Shown: positions 8,536 to 17,348, numbered from the stretch's first letter. The stretch: DNA of 64,000 bases from Nonomuraea soli (GCF_013761175.1 NZ_JACDUR010000001.1:1364001-1428000), one strand, 5' to 3'. Made by a program: numbers and translations. The notes: generated by a model not told the origin, from the sequence alone.

Positions 8536-10206
8536 GTGTCGAATCCGTTGATGCCGAACATGCGCCTGGACGAACTGCTGTCGGAGCTGCAGGTGCGGCT
8601 GAACGCCGTCCTGGCCACCCGCGACCGGGTGCACGCGTTGCTGGACGCGGTGGTGTCGGTCGGCAGTGACCTGGATCTGGAGACGGTGCTGCGTCGGATC
8701 GTGGAGACCGCCACGAACCTCGTCGATGCCAGCTACGGCGCGCTCGGCGTGGTGGGCGAGGAGCACACGCTGCTGCAGTTCATCCCGGTCGGGCTGAGCG
8801 AGGAGGAGATCGCCGCGATCGAGCACTGGCCGCACGGCCTGGGGCTGCTCGGCCTGCTGATCAAGGATGCCCGGCCGCTGCGGCTGGCGCGCATCTCCGA
8901 CCACCCCGAGTCGTACGGGTTCCCGCCCGGTCACCCGCCGATGGGCAGCTTCCTCGGCGTGCCGATCCGGGTGCGCGACGAGGTGTTCGGCAACCTCTAC
9001 CTGACCGAGAAGCGCGGCGGCGCCGAGTTCGACGAGGAGGACGAGGCGATCGTCATCGCGCTGGCCACCGCAGCCGGTGTCGCCGTGGAGAACGCCCGCC
9101 TGTACGAGGAGACCCGCAGCCGCGAGACGTGGCTGCGAGCGTCGTCGGAGATCACCACGAGCCTGCTGTCCGGCGTCGAATCGCACGACGTGCTGCAGAT
9201 GATGGCGGTCAGCGCCCGCCAGATGACCGACGCCGACCTGTCCGCCGTCCTGCTACCGGACGGCGAGAGCCTGAAGGTCGAGATCGCCGACGGCGACATT
9301 TCGGAGGACCTGATCGTCCCCATGGAGGGCAGCCTGGCCGGGGTGGCCTTCACCCGGGGTGAGTCCGTGAGCGAGGGGAATCTGCAGAACTCCTCCTACG
9401 CCAACTCCCCCTTGAAGCAGCTGGGCTTCGGCCCCGGCCTGGTCGTTCCGCTCGGAGCACTCCCTGCCGTACGAGGGGCCCTCATGCTCGCCAAGCTGCC
9501 AGGCCGCATCCCCTTCAGCGGTGGTGACCAGAAAATGCTCGAGGCCTTCGCCGGTCAGGCGGCGATCGCGCTGGAGCTGGCCGAGGCCCGCAAGGACGCC
9601 GAACGCCTGGGCCTGCTGGAGGATCGCGACCGGATCGCCAAGGACCTGCACGACGTGGTCATCCAGCGGCTGTTCGCCATCGCCATGACGCTGATGAGCG
9701 CGGTGCGCCTGGTCGACCGGCCGGAGGCCTCCACCCGGCTACAGCACGCCATCGACGAGCTGGACGTGACGATCCGGCAGATCCGCTCGACCATCTTCGC
9801 CCTGCAGGGCGTGCGTGAGCCCGGCGCGCCGAGCCTGCGCGCCCAGATCGTGGATCTCGTCGAGAGCGCCCGCGGCCACCTGGGCTTCATGCCGGGCCTG
9901 CGCATGGAGGGGCAACTGGATCACCAGGTCCCCGACGGGCACGCCGAGCACCTGCTCGCGGTGTTGCGTGAAGCCCTGTCGAATGTCGTCCGGCACGCCA
10001 AGGCGAGCCGCGCCGACGTGGCCGCCGAGGTCGCGCACGGGCAGCTGACGCTTGTGGTGGAGGACAACGGCGTCGGGATCGGCGAGTCCGGGCGCCGTAG
10101 CGGCCTGCGGAACCTGGAGGAGCGCGCAGCGCAGCTGGGCGGCGCGGTGGAGCTGGAGACGCCTAGCGGGGGAGGGACACGGATCAGCTGGCACGTGCCG
10201 CTGTGA
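8536..10206 (+). CDS. devS: DevS/DosT-like GAF sensor histidine kinase
   Basis: A 556-aa soluble kinase: GAF-A (about residues 45-190), GAF-B (205-350), a HisKA_3 dimerisation helix with phospho-acceptor His372 in RIAKDLHDVV, and a HATPase_c domain (N box ALSNVVRHAK, DNGVGI, GLRNLEERA). GAF-A keeps GHPPMGSFLGVP; His133 aligns with the heme-ligating His149 of M. tuberculosis DevS as I recall that sequence. It therefore probably senses O2, NO, CO or redox state and phosphorylates the regulator at 10657-11298. The GTG at 8536 has no Shine-Dalgarno, but GAGACT lies 7 nt upstream, the island's leaderless -10 layout; ATG at 8551 is the alternative. No DevR box is found here, and the gene is convergent with, not adjacent to, its regulator. 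Confidence 0.92.
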   Translation: MSNPLMPNMRLDELLSELQVRLNAVLATRDRVHALLDAVVSVGSDLDLETVLRRIVETATNLVDASYGALGVVGEEHTLLQFIPVGLSEEEIAAIEHWPHGLGLLGLLIKDARPLRLARISDHPESYGFPPGHPPMGSFLGVPIRVRDEVFGNLYLTEKRGGAEFDEEDEAIVIALATAAGVAVENARLYEETRSRETWLRASSEITTSLLSGVESHDVLQMMAVSARQMTDADLSAVLLPDGESLKVEIADGDISEDLIVPMEGSLAGVAFTRGESVSEGNLQNSSYANSPLKQLGFGPGLVVPLGALPAVRGALMLAKLPGRIPFSGGDQKMLEAFAGQAAIALELAEARKDAERLGLLEDRDRIAKDLHDVVIQRLFAIAMTLMSAVRLVDRPEASTRLQHAIDELDVTIRQIRSTIFALQGVREPGAPSLRAQIVDLVESARGHLGFMPGLRMEGQLDHQVPDGHAEHLLAVLREALSNVVRHAKASRADVAAEVAHGQLTLVVEDNGVGIGESGRRSGLRNLEERAAQLGGAVELETPSGGGTRISWHVPL

Positions 10207-10603
10207 TCCGCCGGCCGGTCACCTGCTCGACGGCTACCACGATGTAGTGGTCGCGCCCGCCGGGCGCCCACGGCTCCAGGGGCAGCGCGGCCAGTCGGCT
10301 GATCTCTTCGGGTTCGAGGACGGCCCTGGCATGCCCGACGGCCGTGACCGACCAGCCGGTGCGCTCGTGCGTGTCGAACTCGTCCGCTTCGAAGGCGACC
10401 ACGGCATGCCGGGTCGCCGCGGCGAGCTTGGAACCCTTGGCAGTGCGGATGACGATGTTCTCGCCGTCGAGCACGTAGTTGACCGGCTGGACGGCGGGCA
10501 GAGCGCGATCGGTGAAGACGATTCGTCCGATCTCCGCGGCGGCCAGCAGGTCCAGGCACTCCTGCCGGGACAGGACCTGGAGACCGGAAGCGTCGTAGTG
10601 CAT
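10184..10603 (-). CDS. PNPOx-family FMN/F420-binding protein
   Basis: A 139-aa split-barrel protein of the pyridoxamine 5'-phosphate oxidase-like family (CLDLLAAAEIGRIVFTDRALPAVQPVNYVLDGE, cited here by its residues 13-45, and a VTGRRI tail). Such proteins bind FMN, F420 or heme, and several are DosR-regulated in mycobacteria; the substrate is unknown. The start is taken at 10603, which is where the box-plus-hexamer geometry puts transcription start; ATG at 10615 would add four residues. Its end overlaps the sensor kinase end by 23 bp (convergent). A fused HTH version is at 22919-23566. Confidence 0.83.
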   Translation of the reverse strand: MHYDASGLQVLSRQECLDLLAAAEIGRIVFTDRALPAVQPVNYVLDGENIVIRTAKGSKLAAATRHAVVAFEADEFDTHERTGWSVTAVGHARAVLEPEEISRLAALPLEPWAPGGRDHYIVVAVEQVTGRRITAARAS

Positions 10604-10610
10604 GCCGTCC

Positions 10611-10654
10611 AGCATGGTCGCTTCACACACGCCCGGGTTAGGGGCGAAAGTCCC
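10611..10654 (-). promoter_or_regulatory. DevR box and -10 for the PNPOx gene
   Basis: The box GGGGCGAAAGTCCC (10641-10654, plus-strand reading) is followed on the minus strand by CATGCT (10616-10611) after 24 bp. Seven nt later comes the ATG at 10603, suggesting a leaderless message. Confidence 0.75.
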
Positions 10655-10656
10655 TC

Positions 10657-11298
10657 TTATTCGTGACGATCCGCTTTGAGCCTGGCGGCCATCGCCGCGG
10701 CCTGGGTACGGCGTTGCATGTTCAGCTTGCTCAGCAGGTTGGAGACGTAGTTCTTGACCGTTTTCTCCGCCAGGTACAGCCGTTCGCCGATCTGCCGGTT
10801 GGTCAGGCCCTCGCCGATCAGCTCCAGGATGTGCCGCTCCTGCTCCGACAGCGCCTGCAGCGGGTCCTTGCGCGCGGCCTGCTCGCGCAGCCGGTGCAGC
10901 ATGGCGGCGGTGGTCTGCGGGTCGAGCAGCGACTGCCCGGAGGCGACCGTACGCACCGCGCCGACCAGGTCGGAGCCGTGGATCTGCTTGAGCACGTAGC
11001 CGGAGGCGCCGGCCATGACCGCGTCGAACAGGGCGTCGTCGTCGGCGTAGCTGGTCAGCATCAGGCAGCGCAGCTCGGGCAGCTTGGAGCGCACCTCGCG
11101 GCAGACGTCGACGCCGTTGCCGTCGGGCAGCCGCACGTCCAGCACCGCGACATCCGGCTGGAGCGCGGGGATGCGGGCGACCGCCGACGACGCGGTCCCG
11201 GCCTCGCCGATCACCTCGATGTCGTCCTCCGACTCCAGCAGGGCGGCCACGCCCCGCCGTACCACCTCGTGATCGTCGAGCAGGAACACGCGAATCAT
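10657..11298 (-). CDS. devR: DevR/DosR-type NarL-family response regulator
   Basis: A 213-aa two-component regulator. The receiver domain has acidic residues Asp8/Asp9, phospho-acceptor Asp54 (VAVLDVRLPDG) and Lys104 (GYVLKQI). The LuxR-type HTH output domain (about residues 148-210) has ALSEQERHILELIGEGLTN, then KTVKNYVSNLLSKL as recognition helix, very close to DosR. It is the obvious candidate for binding the recurrent 14-bp palindromes. A box lies 35 nt upstream of its own start, implying autoregulation. Its probable kinase partner is at 8536-10206. Confidence 0.95.
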   Translation of the reverse strand: MIRVFLLDDHEVVRRGVAALLESEDDIEVIGEAGTASSAVARIPALQPDVAVLDVRLPDGNGVDVCREVRSKLPELRCLMLTSYADDDALFDAVMAGASGYVLKQIHGSDLVGAVRTVASGQSLLDPQTTAAMLHRLREQAARKDPLQALSEQERHILELIGEGLTNRQIGERLYLAEKTVKNYVSNLLSKLNMQRRTQAAAMAARLKADRHE

Positions 11299-11304
11299 GC
11301 TTTG

Positions 11305-11347
11305 ACGCTATCCCTTGCCCGGACGGTCGGGTAGGGACCAAAGTCCC
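11305..11347 (-). promoter_or_regulatory. DevR box and -10 of the response-regulator gene
   Basis: GGGACCAAAGTCCC (11334-11347) is the best-conserved box in the window. TAGCGT (11310-11305) follows 23 bp away and the ATG at 11298 comes after 6 nt. There is no SD: a leaderless, autoregulated promoter. Confidence 0.85.
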
Positions 11348-11394
11348 GGGCGTTGATCTCCATGAGTTCATCCCGTTGCGACACCGCTGCCGGG

Positions 11395-12126
11395 CTATCT
11401 GCTCTGTACCCCGTGAGCGCGGAACTGCCCGCGCACCCGGTCGAGGAGGGCCTGGTCCGGCGGTTCGACGCCGGCCAGCGGGAACCGCATCCCCAGGCGC
11501 TCGTACTTGGCGGCGGCCATGCGGTGGAAGGGCAGCACGTCGACCACCTCCACGTTGTCCAGGCCCGCGACGAAGGCCGCCATGGCGTCGATGTCGTCCG
11601 GGTCGTCGGTCAGCCCCGGCACCAGGACGAATCGCACCCAGGTGGGGCGTCCCAGATCCCGCAGCCGCCGCGCGAAGCGCAGGGTGGGCTGGAGGGCCCC
11701 GCCGGTCAGCCGCCGGTAGCGGGCCACGTCGAAGGCCTTGATGTCCAGCAGGACCAGGTCGGTGTCGGCCAGCATGGCGTCGGTGGCGCGCTCGCCCAGG
11801 AAGCCCGAGGTGTCGAGTGCGGTGTGCAGGCCGATCTCGTGGCAGCGGCGCAGCAGCTCGGCCGTGAAGCCGGGCTGAAGCAGGGGTTCACCGCCGCTGA
11901 CGGTCACCCCGCCGCCGGCCACGGTGATGAAGCGGCGGTAGCGGTCGATCTCCGTCATGAGGTCGTCGACGGTGACGGGCCGCCCGTCGCGCATGCGCCA
12001 GGTCTCCGGGTTGTGGCAGTACAGGCAGCGCAACGGGCAGCCGCAGGTGAACACGACGAAACGGGTCCCGGGACCGTCGACGCCGATCGACAGGTCCCAG
12101 GACTCGATGACGCCGCTCCCGTTCAC
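11395..12126 (-). CDS. pflA: pyruvate formate-lyase activating enzyme
   Basis: A 243-aa radical-SAM protein. The 4Fe-4S cluster motif CPLRCLYC (C-x3-C-x2-C) is near residue 30, followed by HNPETW and the SAM-binding [14 protein letters not shown]. It generates the glycyl radical of PflB. It starts with GTG inside a GTGA overlap with the pflB stop codon, so translation is coupled. Length matches E. coli PflA (246 aa). Confidence 0.95.
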   Translation of the reverse strand: MNGSGVIESWDLSIGVDGPGTRFVVFTCGCPLRCLYCHNPETWRMRDGRPVTVDDLMTEIDRYRRFITVAGGGVTVSGGEPLLQPGFTAELLRRCHEIGLHTALDTSGFLGERATDAMLADTDLVLLDIKAFDVARYRRLTGGALQPTLRFARRLRDLGRPTWVRFVLVPGLTDDPDDIDAMAAFVAGLDNVEVVDVLPFHRMAAAKYERLGMRFPLAGVEPPDQALLDRVRGQFRAHGVQSR

Positions 12127-14351
12127 AACGCCTCGTGGAAGGTGCGGCCGATCACGTCGAGCTGCTGCTCGCGGGTCAGGCGGACGAAGTTCACGGCGTA
12201 GCCGGAGACGCGGATCGTCAGGTTCGGGTGGTTCTCCGGGTGCTCCATGGCGTCCAGGAGCACGGCGCGGGTGAGCACGTTGACGTTCATGTGGAAGCCG
12301 CCGGCGTCGACGTAGCCGTCGAGCACGCCGACCAGGTCGCCGACGCCGTCGGGGCCGAGGCCCGCCGGGGTGACGGTGGTGGTCAGCGAGATGCCGTCGA
12401 GCGCCTCGTCATAAGGCAGCTTGGCCACCGACAGCGCCGAGGCGACGATGCCGTGGCGGTCGCGGCCGTTCATCGGGTTGGCGCCAGGGGCGAACGGCTC
12501 GCCCGCCCGCCTGCCGTCCGGCGTGTCGCCGGTGTGCCGGCCGTACACGACGTTGGAGGTGATCGTCAGCACCGACTGGGTGTGCTCGGCGCCGCGGTAG
12601 GCCGGGTGGCGGCGCACCTTGGCCATGAACGAGCGCACCAGGCCGACGGCGATGTCGTCGGCGCGGTCGTCGTTGTTGCCGTAAGCCGGGTAGTCGCCCT
12701 CCACCTCGTAGCCGACGGCCAGGCCGCTCGGGTCGCGCACGACGCGCACACGGGCGTGCCTGATGGCCGACAGGCTGTCGGCGGCCACGGACAGCCCGGC
12801 GATGCCGCAGGCCAGGGTGCGCTTGACGGGGTAGTCGTGCAGGGCCATCTCAAGGCGCTCGTAGGCGTACTTGTCGTGCATGTAGTGGATGATGTTGAGT
12901 GCGTTGACGTAGGTGGCGGCCAGCCAGTCCATCATCCGGTCCATGGCCGCGGCGACCTCGTCGTAGTCGAGGTGGTCACCGGTCAGGGGCGGCAGGGCCG
13001 GGCCGACCTGCTCGCCGGTCATCTCGTCCCGGCCGCCGTTGATGGCGTAGAGCAGCGTCTTGGCCAGGTTCACCCGCGCGCCGAAGAACTGCATCTGCCT
13101 GCCCACAGGTGCGGCCGACACGCAGCAGGCGATCGCGGCGTCGTCGCCGAAGCGCGGCCGGATCAGCTCGTCGCTCTCGTACTGGATGGCGCTGGTCTCG
13201 ATCGACAGGGCGGCGCAGAACCGCTTGAACGGCTCGGGCAGCCGGGGCGACCACAACACCGTGAGGTTGGGCTCCGGTGCCGGTCCGAGGTTGCGCAGCG
13301 TCTGCAGGAAGCGGTAGGTGGTGCGTGTCACCAGCGGGCGCCCGTCCTGGCCCATCCCCGCCAGCGACTCGGTCACCCACGTGGGGTCGCCGGAGAACAG
13401 CTGGTCGTATTCGGGGGTGCGCAGGAAGCGCACGATGCGCAGCTTGATGACGAGGTCGTCGACGAGTTCCTGGGCACGCTCCTCGGTGATCCGGCCCTCG
13501 GCCAGGTCGCGTTCCAGGTAGACGTCGAGGAAGGTCGACGTACGGCCCAGCGACATCGCGGCGCCGTTCTGCTCCTTGATCGCGGCCAGATAGCCGAAGT
13601 ACAGCCACTGGATCGCCTCGTGGGCGGTGGCGGCGGGTCCGGAGATGTCGTGACCGTAGGAGGCGGCCATCTGCTTCAGCTCGTGCAGGGCGGCCACCTG
13701 CTCGGTGAGCTCCTCCCGGTCGCGGATGACGTCCGAGGTGGCGAAGGCCGCGTCGAGCGAGGCGAGCTCGTCCCGCTTGGCCTCGATGAGCCGGTCCACC
13801 CCGTAGAGGGCGACCCTGCGGTAGTCGCCGATGATCCGGCCGCGGCCGTAGGAGTCGGGCAGTCCGGTGATGATCCCGGCGCGGCGGGCGTTGCGGATCT
13901 CGGGCGTGTAGGCGGCGAAGACCCCGTCGTTGTGGGTCTTGCGATATTTGGTGAAGATCTCCCTGACGGCCGGGTCGAGCTTGTAGCCGTAAGCCGCCAG
14001 CCCGCCCTCCACCATGCGCAGCCCGCCCAGGGGCATGATGGCGCGCTTGAGCGGGGCGTCGGTCTGCAACCCGACGATCAGCTCCCGGCCGCGGTCGATG
14101 AAGCCGGGACGGTGTGCGGTGATCGACGACGGGGTGGAGCTGTCGGCGTCGAGGATGCCGCGACGGCGCTCCTCGGCGAACAGCGGCGCCAGCGTGTCCC
14201 AGACGGCACGAGTGCGCGCCGTCGGGCCGGTCAGAAAGTCCGCCTCGCCCTCGTAGGGGGTGTAGTTGGCTTGCACGAACTCCCTGACGTTCACGTTCGC
14301 GCGCCAGGTGTCGCCCTGGAATTCCCGCCATGCCGCCACTCGTGTGGTCAC
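12123..14351 (-). CDS. pflB: formate C-acetyltransferase (pyruvate formate-lyase)
   Basis: A 742-aa glycyl-radical enzyme converting pyruvate + CoA to acetyl-CoA + formate. Catalytic Cys409-Cys410 lie in IACCVSAAP, and the radical Gly717 lies in RVSGYAVNF, 25 residues from the end. The length fits E. coli PflB (760 aa). The GTG at 14351 is chosen because GAGAGGG precedes it; an upstream ATG at 14381 lacks this and lies close to the predicted transcription start. A DevR box lies upstream and pflA follows. Pfl is O2-sensitive, so hypoxic induction is sensible. It is uncommon in obligately aerobic actinomycetes. No formate dehydrogenase or formate channel is seen in the window. Confidence 0.96.
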   Translation of the reverse strand: MTTRVAAWREFQGDTWRANVNVREFVQANYTPYEGEADFLTGPTARTRAVWDTLAPLFAEERRRGILDADSSTPSSITAHRPGFIDRGRELIVGLQTDAPLKRAIMPLGGLRMVEGGLAAYGYKLDPAVREIFTKYRKTHNDGVFAAYTPEIRNARRAGIITGLPDSYGRGRIIGDYRRVALYGVDRLIEAKRDELASLDAAFATSDVIRDREELTEQVAALHELKQMAASYGHDISGPAATAHEAIQWLYFGYLAAIKEQNGAAMSLGRTSTFLDVYLERDLAEGRITEERAQELVDDLVIKLRIVRFLRTPEYDQLFSGDPTWVTESLAGMGQDGRPLVTRTTYRFLQTLRNLGPAPEPNLTVLWSPRLPEPFKRFCAALSIETSAIQYESDELIRPRFGDDAAIACCVSAAPVGRQMQFFGARVNLAKTLLYAINGGRDEMTGEQVGPALPPLTGDHLDYDEVAAAMDRMMDWLAATYVNALNIIHYMHDKYAYERLEMALHDYPVKRTLACGIAGLSVAADSLSAIRHARVRVVRDPSGLAVGYEVEGDYPAYGNNDDRADDIAVGLVRSFMAKVRRHPAYRGAEHTQSVLTITSNVVYGRHTGDTPDGRRAGEPFAPGANPMNGRDRHGIVASALSVAKLPYDEALDGISLTTTVTPAGLGPDGVGDLVGVLDGYVDAGGFHMNVNVLTRAVLLDAMEHPENHPNLTIRVSGYAVNFVRLTREQQLDVIGRTFHEAL

Positions 14352-14379
14352 TGGACGCCCTCTCTCTGGTCTCACCTCC

Positions 14380-14422
14380 ACCCTCGGCCACGACCGTGCG
14401 CGGCGCCCGTGCCGAAGGTCCC
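14380..14422 (-). promoter_or_regulatory. DevR box and -10 of the pflBA operon
   Basis: GTGCCGAAGGTCCC (14409-14422) is followed by GAGGGT (14385-14380) after 23 bp. The predicted leader of about 22 nt carries the GAGAGGG ribosome site of the GTG at 14351. Confidence 0.78.
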
Positions 14423-14458
14423 GAACTTCCTGGACCGATGGTCATCCGGCGAGGGGTG

Positions 14459-15352
14459 TCAGGCGGCCTGGTGGCCTTCGCGCAGCCGGGCCAGCGCCTG
14501 GGCAATCAGGCGTCGCGCTCGGTCCGGGCCGAGTCCGAGGCGGTCCGCGACCTGCCGCATACTCTTGGGGAGTCCGTCGTCGAGGCCGAAGCGGAGGGTG
14601 ACGGCCCTCGCCTCCGCGGAGGGAAGGCGGTGGACATCGCGACGCAGATCGTCGAAGGCCATCCGCGTCACCGCGATCTCCTCGGGCCCGTACTCCTCCT
14701 CGTCCTCGATCAGGTCGCCGAGAACGAGGCCGTCGTCACCGATCGGCACATCCAGGCTGACCGTGGCCTGGGTGAGGGCGCGCAGCCGATTGACCTCCTC
14801 TGGAGAGGCTCCGGCTTCCCGTGCGAGCTCATCGACGGTGGGTTCGCGGCCCAGCCGGATCGACAGCTGCCTCTCGATCCTGGCGTAACGCGCCAGTTGC
14901 TCGGCGACGTGCACGGGGAGCCGGATGGTTCTGGCGCTGCCGGCCAGACCCCGCTGGATCGACTGCTTGATCCACCAGATGGCGTAGGTGGAGAACTTGT
15001 AGCCTTTGGTGTAGTCGAACTTCTCCACCGCCCGGATCAGCCCGAGGTTGCCTTCCTGGATGAAATCGAGCATGGGCAGGCCCTGCCCGATATGGCGCCT
15101 GGCCACCGAGACGACCAGGCGCAGGTTGGCCTGAATCATGTGGCTTCTGGCGCGCTCTCCATCGTCCGCGACGGCCTCCAGGTCCGCCTGGCCGGTGGTT
15201 ACGCCGCTGTCCAGGAGCTTGCGGGCGAGCACACCGGCCTCGATCCTGCGGGCCAGGTCGACTTCTTCCTCGGCGGTGAGCAAAGGGATGACACCGATCT
15301 CGCAGAGATAGCGGTCGAGCGGATCACGACTGTCCTGGCGCTTGGTCCGCAT
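14459..15352 (-). CDS. RNA polymerase sigma factor, sigma-70 family (group 2-like)
   Basis: A 297-aa sigma factor: region 1.2 (DPLDRYLCEIG), region 2 (NLRLVVSVARRH, DFIQEGNLGLIRAVEKFDY, the -10 recognition helix STYAIWWIKQSIQR), region 3 (about residues 148-200) and region 4 (about 235-295, ALARLREGHQ). Region 2 is close to the principal sigma factor, so it should use similar -10 elements. The ATG at 15352 has AGGAGGTG upstream; a longer frame to 15400 does not. It sits 48 bp after the 29-aa membrane peptide, itself box-controlled, so it is probably induced with the regulon. A second, reduced sigma factor is at 61727. Confidence 0.92.
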   Translation of the reverse strand: MRTKRQDSRDPLDRYLCEIGVIPLLTAEEEVDLARRIEAGVLARKLLDSGVTTGQADLEAVADDGERARSHMIQANLRLVVSVARRHIGQGLPMLDFIQEGNLGLIRAVEKFDYTKGYKFSTYAIWWIKQSIQRGLAGSARTIRLPVHVAEQLARYARIERQLSIRLGREPTVDELAREAGASPEEVNRLRALTQATVSLDVPIGDDGLVLGDLIEDEEEYGPEEIAVTRMAFDDLRRDVHRLPSAEARAVTLRFGLDDGLPKSMRQVADRLGLGPDRARRLIAQALARLREGHQAA

Positions 15353-15400
15353 GCCGTACACCTCCTGCTCGATCGGCCCTTCAGCTGCCCGCCGTTCCAC

Positions 15401-15490
15401 CTACTTCTTCTGGCGGGTGATGTAGGACGAGGCGATGACCATGATCGCTATCACGATGGCGATGATCACAGTGGCGGTGGGCCAGTCCAT
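15401..15490 (-). CDS. 29-aa single-pass membrane peptide
   Basis: A small open frame encoding MDWPTATV, then a hydrophobic run of Ile/Ala/Val/Met (about residues 6-22) and a polar basic tail ending ITRQKK. GGGAGGAACC stands at ideal distance from the ATG. A DevR box and TGCAAT hexamer in the standard layout lie upstream. The sigma factor gene follows after 48 bp. Composition predicts one membrane helix with the basic tail in the cytoplasm. No family is recognised; it resembles in style the small membrane peptides that accompany transporters or oxidases. It could alternatively be a leader peptide for the sigma gene. Confidence 0.7.
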   Translation of the reverse strand: MDWPTATVIIAIVIAIMVIASSYITRQKK

Positions 15491-15519
15491 GGTTCCTCCC
15501 GGAATCGTGCTCGACCCTG

Positions 15520-16086
15520 TCATTGCACGCCGATGCGTGACGCGGGGGACCGGGCGAAGGTCCCGGATGTGGAGGTCGTCGGTCCTCGCGAGCCCGCGGC
15601 GGTGAACGCCTGCACGCCACGCAACATGCGGGCAGCCGCTTCCAGATCTCCAGCGGCCTCCAGGGCCCGACCGGCAGCCGTGGCGAGGCGGATCAGCAGA
15701 TCCTCGGCGTTTCGGTTCAGCTCGGTCCCCGCCACCCAGATGACCGCCTGGTAGCGGATCCCGAACGGCACCGGCACGCCGACGAAACCGACACCGGCGA
15801 TGCTCCTGCACACCACGTCAGAGGTTGAGGCGACCGCCGTCAGGAGCCCGGAGTCGGTTAGCCATCGCTCGGCCGAGCGCACTTCGGCAGGAGCGGCGCC
15901 GGTGTGCACCGGCCGGGCGCGGGCGTGGACCGGATCGACCTCGATCAGGCCCGCCCACGTGGCCGAGCAGATCTCCGCCGCCGCCGCGGCAACCCGCTCC
16001 AGCAGGCGGCTGCGGCGGCAGGCGGTCAGGCCGTCCAACAGGTCGCTCAGAGCGGTCGGGGTACGCGGCCTCGTGGATTCCGTCAT
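15520..16086 (-). CDS. small GAF-like domain protein
   Basis: A 188-aa protein whose middle resembles a GAF domain (LLERVAAAAAEICSATWAGL, then GFVGVPVPFGIRYQAVIWVAG). It has no kinase, HTH or ANTAR output and may be a stand-alone ligand sensor. The ATG at 16086 is favoured because it is exactly 6 nt after the GAGCAT hexamer of a box promoter; another in-frame ATG at 16107 lies upstream of that start. It is divergent from the CBS protein gene. Function unknown. Confidence 0.7.
   Translation of the reverse strand: MTESTRPRTPTALSDLLDGLTACRRSRLLERVAAAAAEICSATWAGLIEVDPVHARARPVHTGAAPAEVRSAERWLTDSGLLTAVASTSDVVCRSIAGVGFVGVPVPFGIRYQAVIWVAGTELNRNAEDLLIRLATAAGRALEAAGDLEAAARMLRGVQAFTAAGSRGPTTSTSGTFARSPASRIGVQ
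15522..15564 (-). promoter_or_regulatory. DevR box and -10 for the small peptide/sigma operon
   Basis: CGGGCGAAGGTCCC (15551-15564) and TGCAAT (15527-15522), 23 bp apart. Both lie inside the 3' end of the upstream GAF-like gene. The leader is about 25 nt with a strong SD. Confidence 0.78.
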
Positions 16087-16092
16087 GGTTGG

Positions 16093-16135
16093 ATGCTCCG
16101 GCCGCATCCGCTCGCCTTCCAGAGGCGAAGGTCCC
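16093..16135 (-). promoter_or_regulatory. DevR box and -10 of the GAF-like gene
   Basis: GAGGCGAAGGTCCC (16122-16135), then GAGCAT (16098-16093) after 23 bp, then the ATG at 16086 after 6 nt. Leaderless layout. Confidence 0.75.
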
Positions 16136-16275
16136 TGGAGGGCCGCAATCGGGTCGAAGGGCGCCACCTGGCGGGCCATTCGCCTCATGACCGGACTCTC
16201 TCGACTCGTCACGCTTGGAACGCGGGGCCCGTTCCGCCTCGGGGCGCCGTGGAAGCGAGCAGGAGGGAGCCTGCG

Positions 16276-16698
16276 ATGAAGATCAAGGATGTGATGTCCA
16301 CTCCTGTGGTGGCCGTTCCTGGCATGACGACCGCGCGAGAGGTCGCTCAGCACATGGACCATTCCGGGGTCGGTTGCGTCATCGTCACCGACGGCCGCGA
16401 CGTCATCGGGATCGTCACCGACCGGGACCTCGTCCTGAGGGTTCTGGCCAGGGGACGGAGCGCGGACACCCCGATCGTCGAGGCGATGACCACGAAGCCG
16501 GTGGGCGTGCGCCCTGACGACGATCTCGACGTCGCTTTCGAGACGCTTCGCCGCCACGCCATCCGGCGTCTTCCGGTGGTGGAGGGCGACACGGTGCTCG
16601 GCATGGTGACCCTGGACGATCTGCTGGTGCACAATCACGAGCTGACGGGTTCGCTGCTGCGGCCGGTTCTCAGCGAGATCAGTTTCCCCCAGCACTGA
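16276..16698 (+). CDS. CBS-pair protein
   Basis: A 140-aa protein made of two CBS motifs (MKIKDVMSTPVVAVPG ... VIGIVTDRDL; EAMTTKPVGVRPDDDL ... VLGMVTLDDLL). Such pairs bind adenine nucleotides or NAD and act as energy sensors. AGGAGGGAG precedes the ATG. No box is seen at standard distance on this strand; the box at 16122 points to the divergent GAF-like gene but could influence this one too. M. tuberculosis Rv2626c (Hrp1) is a DosR-regulated CBS-pair protein of similar size. Confidence 0.9.
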   Translation: MKIKDVMSTPVVAVPGMTTAREVAQHMDHSGVGCVIVTDGRDVIGIVTDRDLVLRVLARGRSADTPIVEAMTTKPVGVRPDDDLDVAFETLRRHAIRRLPVVEGDTVLGMVTLDDLLVHNHELTGSLLRPVLSEISFPQH

Positions 16699-16720
16699 CA
16701 CCGGTGATCACGGGCTATGC

Positions 16721-16889
16721 CGGTGCGCCTGGGCGATTGCCGTGCGTTCGGTCTCGTCCAGGGCGAGTTCCAGGCGCGCCTGAGCCTGTTCCAGGGCTGG
16801 AACCCACTTCCCCGCCTCGCCACGAAGGTCGGTGAATTCCTCGACGCTGGCTGAGCGCGACTCCTGGTCGGCAGGTCTCGGGGCCGCGG
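16721..16889 (-). other. open frame with no start codon, possible gene remnant
   Basis: One minus-strand frame in this gap, ending TGA at about 16721, reads as a hydrophilic, coding-like stretch (EEFTDLRGEAGKW, ALEQAQARLELALDETER) with GC-rich third positions. No ATG, GTG or TTG opens it before it runs into the MarR gene. It could be a degraded gene tail. Nothing else is visible between the CBS and MarR genes. Confidence 0.35.
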
Positions 16890-17348
16890 TCAGCCGCTCT
16901 GCTGATGCCAGCGGCTCAGCAGAGCGGGCAGCTCGCCGAGCAGGAATTCGTAGAAGGCGTGCATCTGGGCCAGCCGGACATGGGCGGGATCGCCCTCGTC
17001 GGTGGCGGCCATTCCGGCGGCCGCAGCCTGGAGCATGGCCTGAATGACGGTGTTCTGGCTGGTGAACAGGGTGGCCCAGGCATCCTCACGCAGCCGGTAG
17101 TGCTCTCGGCGGCTCCCAGGCGCGGGCAGACGTTCGATCAGCCCGACCGTGGCCAGGGATTTGATCGCGCCTGAGACCGAGCCTGCGCTGGCCTCCAACT
17201 GGGCGGCGATCTCGCCGGCGGTGACGCTTTCCTGGTCGGTGAACAGGAAGACGGCCAGGGTGCGGGCGGTCATGCGCTGCATGCCGCCCTCGATCAGGGT
17301 CAAGGCCAGCCGTTCGGCCGCCTGCCACGGCTCATACCGGTCGTTCAC
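16890..17348 (-). CDS. MarR/GbsR-type winged-helix regulator
   Basis: A 152-aa regulator with a winged HTH (TAGEIAAQLEASAGSVSGAIKSLATVGLIERL, residues about 42-74) and helical flanks for dimerisation. The GTG at 17348 has AAGGAGGC upstream. It is divergent from a hydrolase/epimerase/monooxygenase operon, with a perfect palindrome between them, so it probably represses that operon and itself in response to an aromatic or other small ligand. This block lacks DevR boxes. Confidence 0.85.
   Translation of the reverse strand: MNDRYEPWQAAERLALTLIEGGMQRMTARTLAVFLFTDQESVTAGEIAAQLEASAGSVSGAIKSLATVGLIERLPAPGSRREHYRLREDAWATLFTSQNTVIQAMLQAAAAGMAATDEGDPAHVRLAQMHAFYEFLLGELPALLSRWHQQSG

Noticed and set aside
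12976..14505. 509-codon minus-strand frame overlapping pflB in another register
   Set aside because: Arg/Pro-rich out-of-frame translation of pflB, which carries the catalytic residues in its own frame.
12135..14888. 917-codon plus-strand frame across pflB and the sigma gene
   Set aside because: Antisense shadow of two convincing genes, with low-complexity Val/Gly/His composition and no recognisable fold.
16635..16823. 62-codon minus-strand frame after the CBS gene
   Set aside because: Arg/Ser/Trp-rich, no ribosome site, and it overlaps the CBS gene end. The neighbouring frame looks more coding-like but lacks a start.
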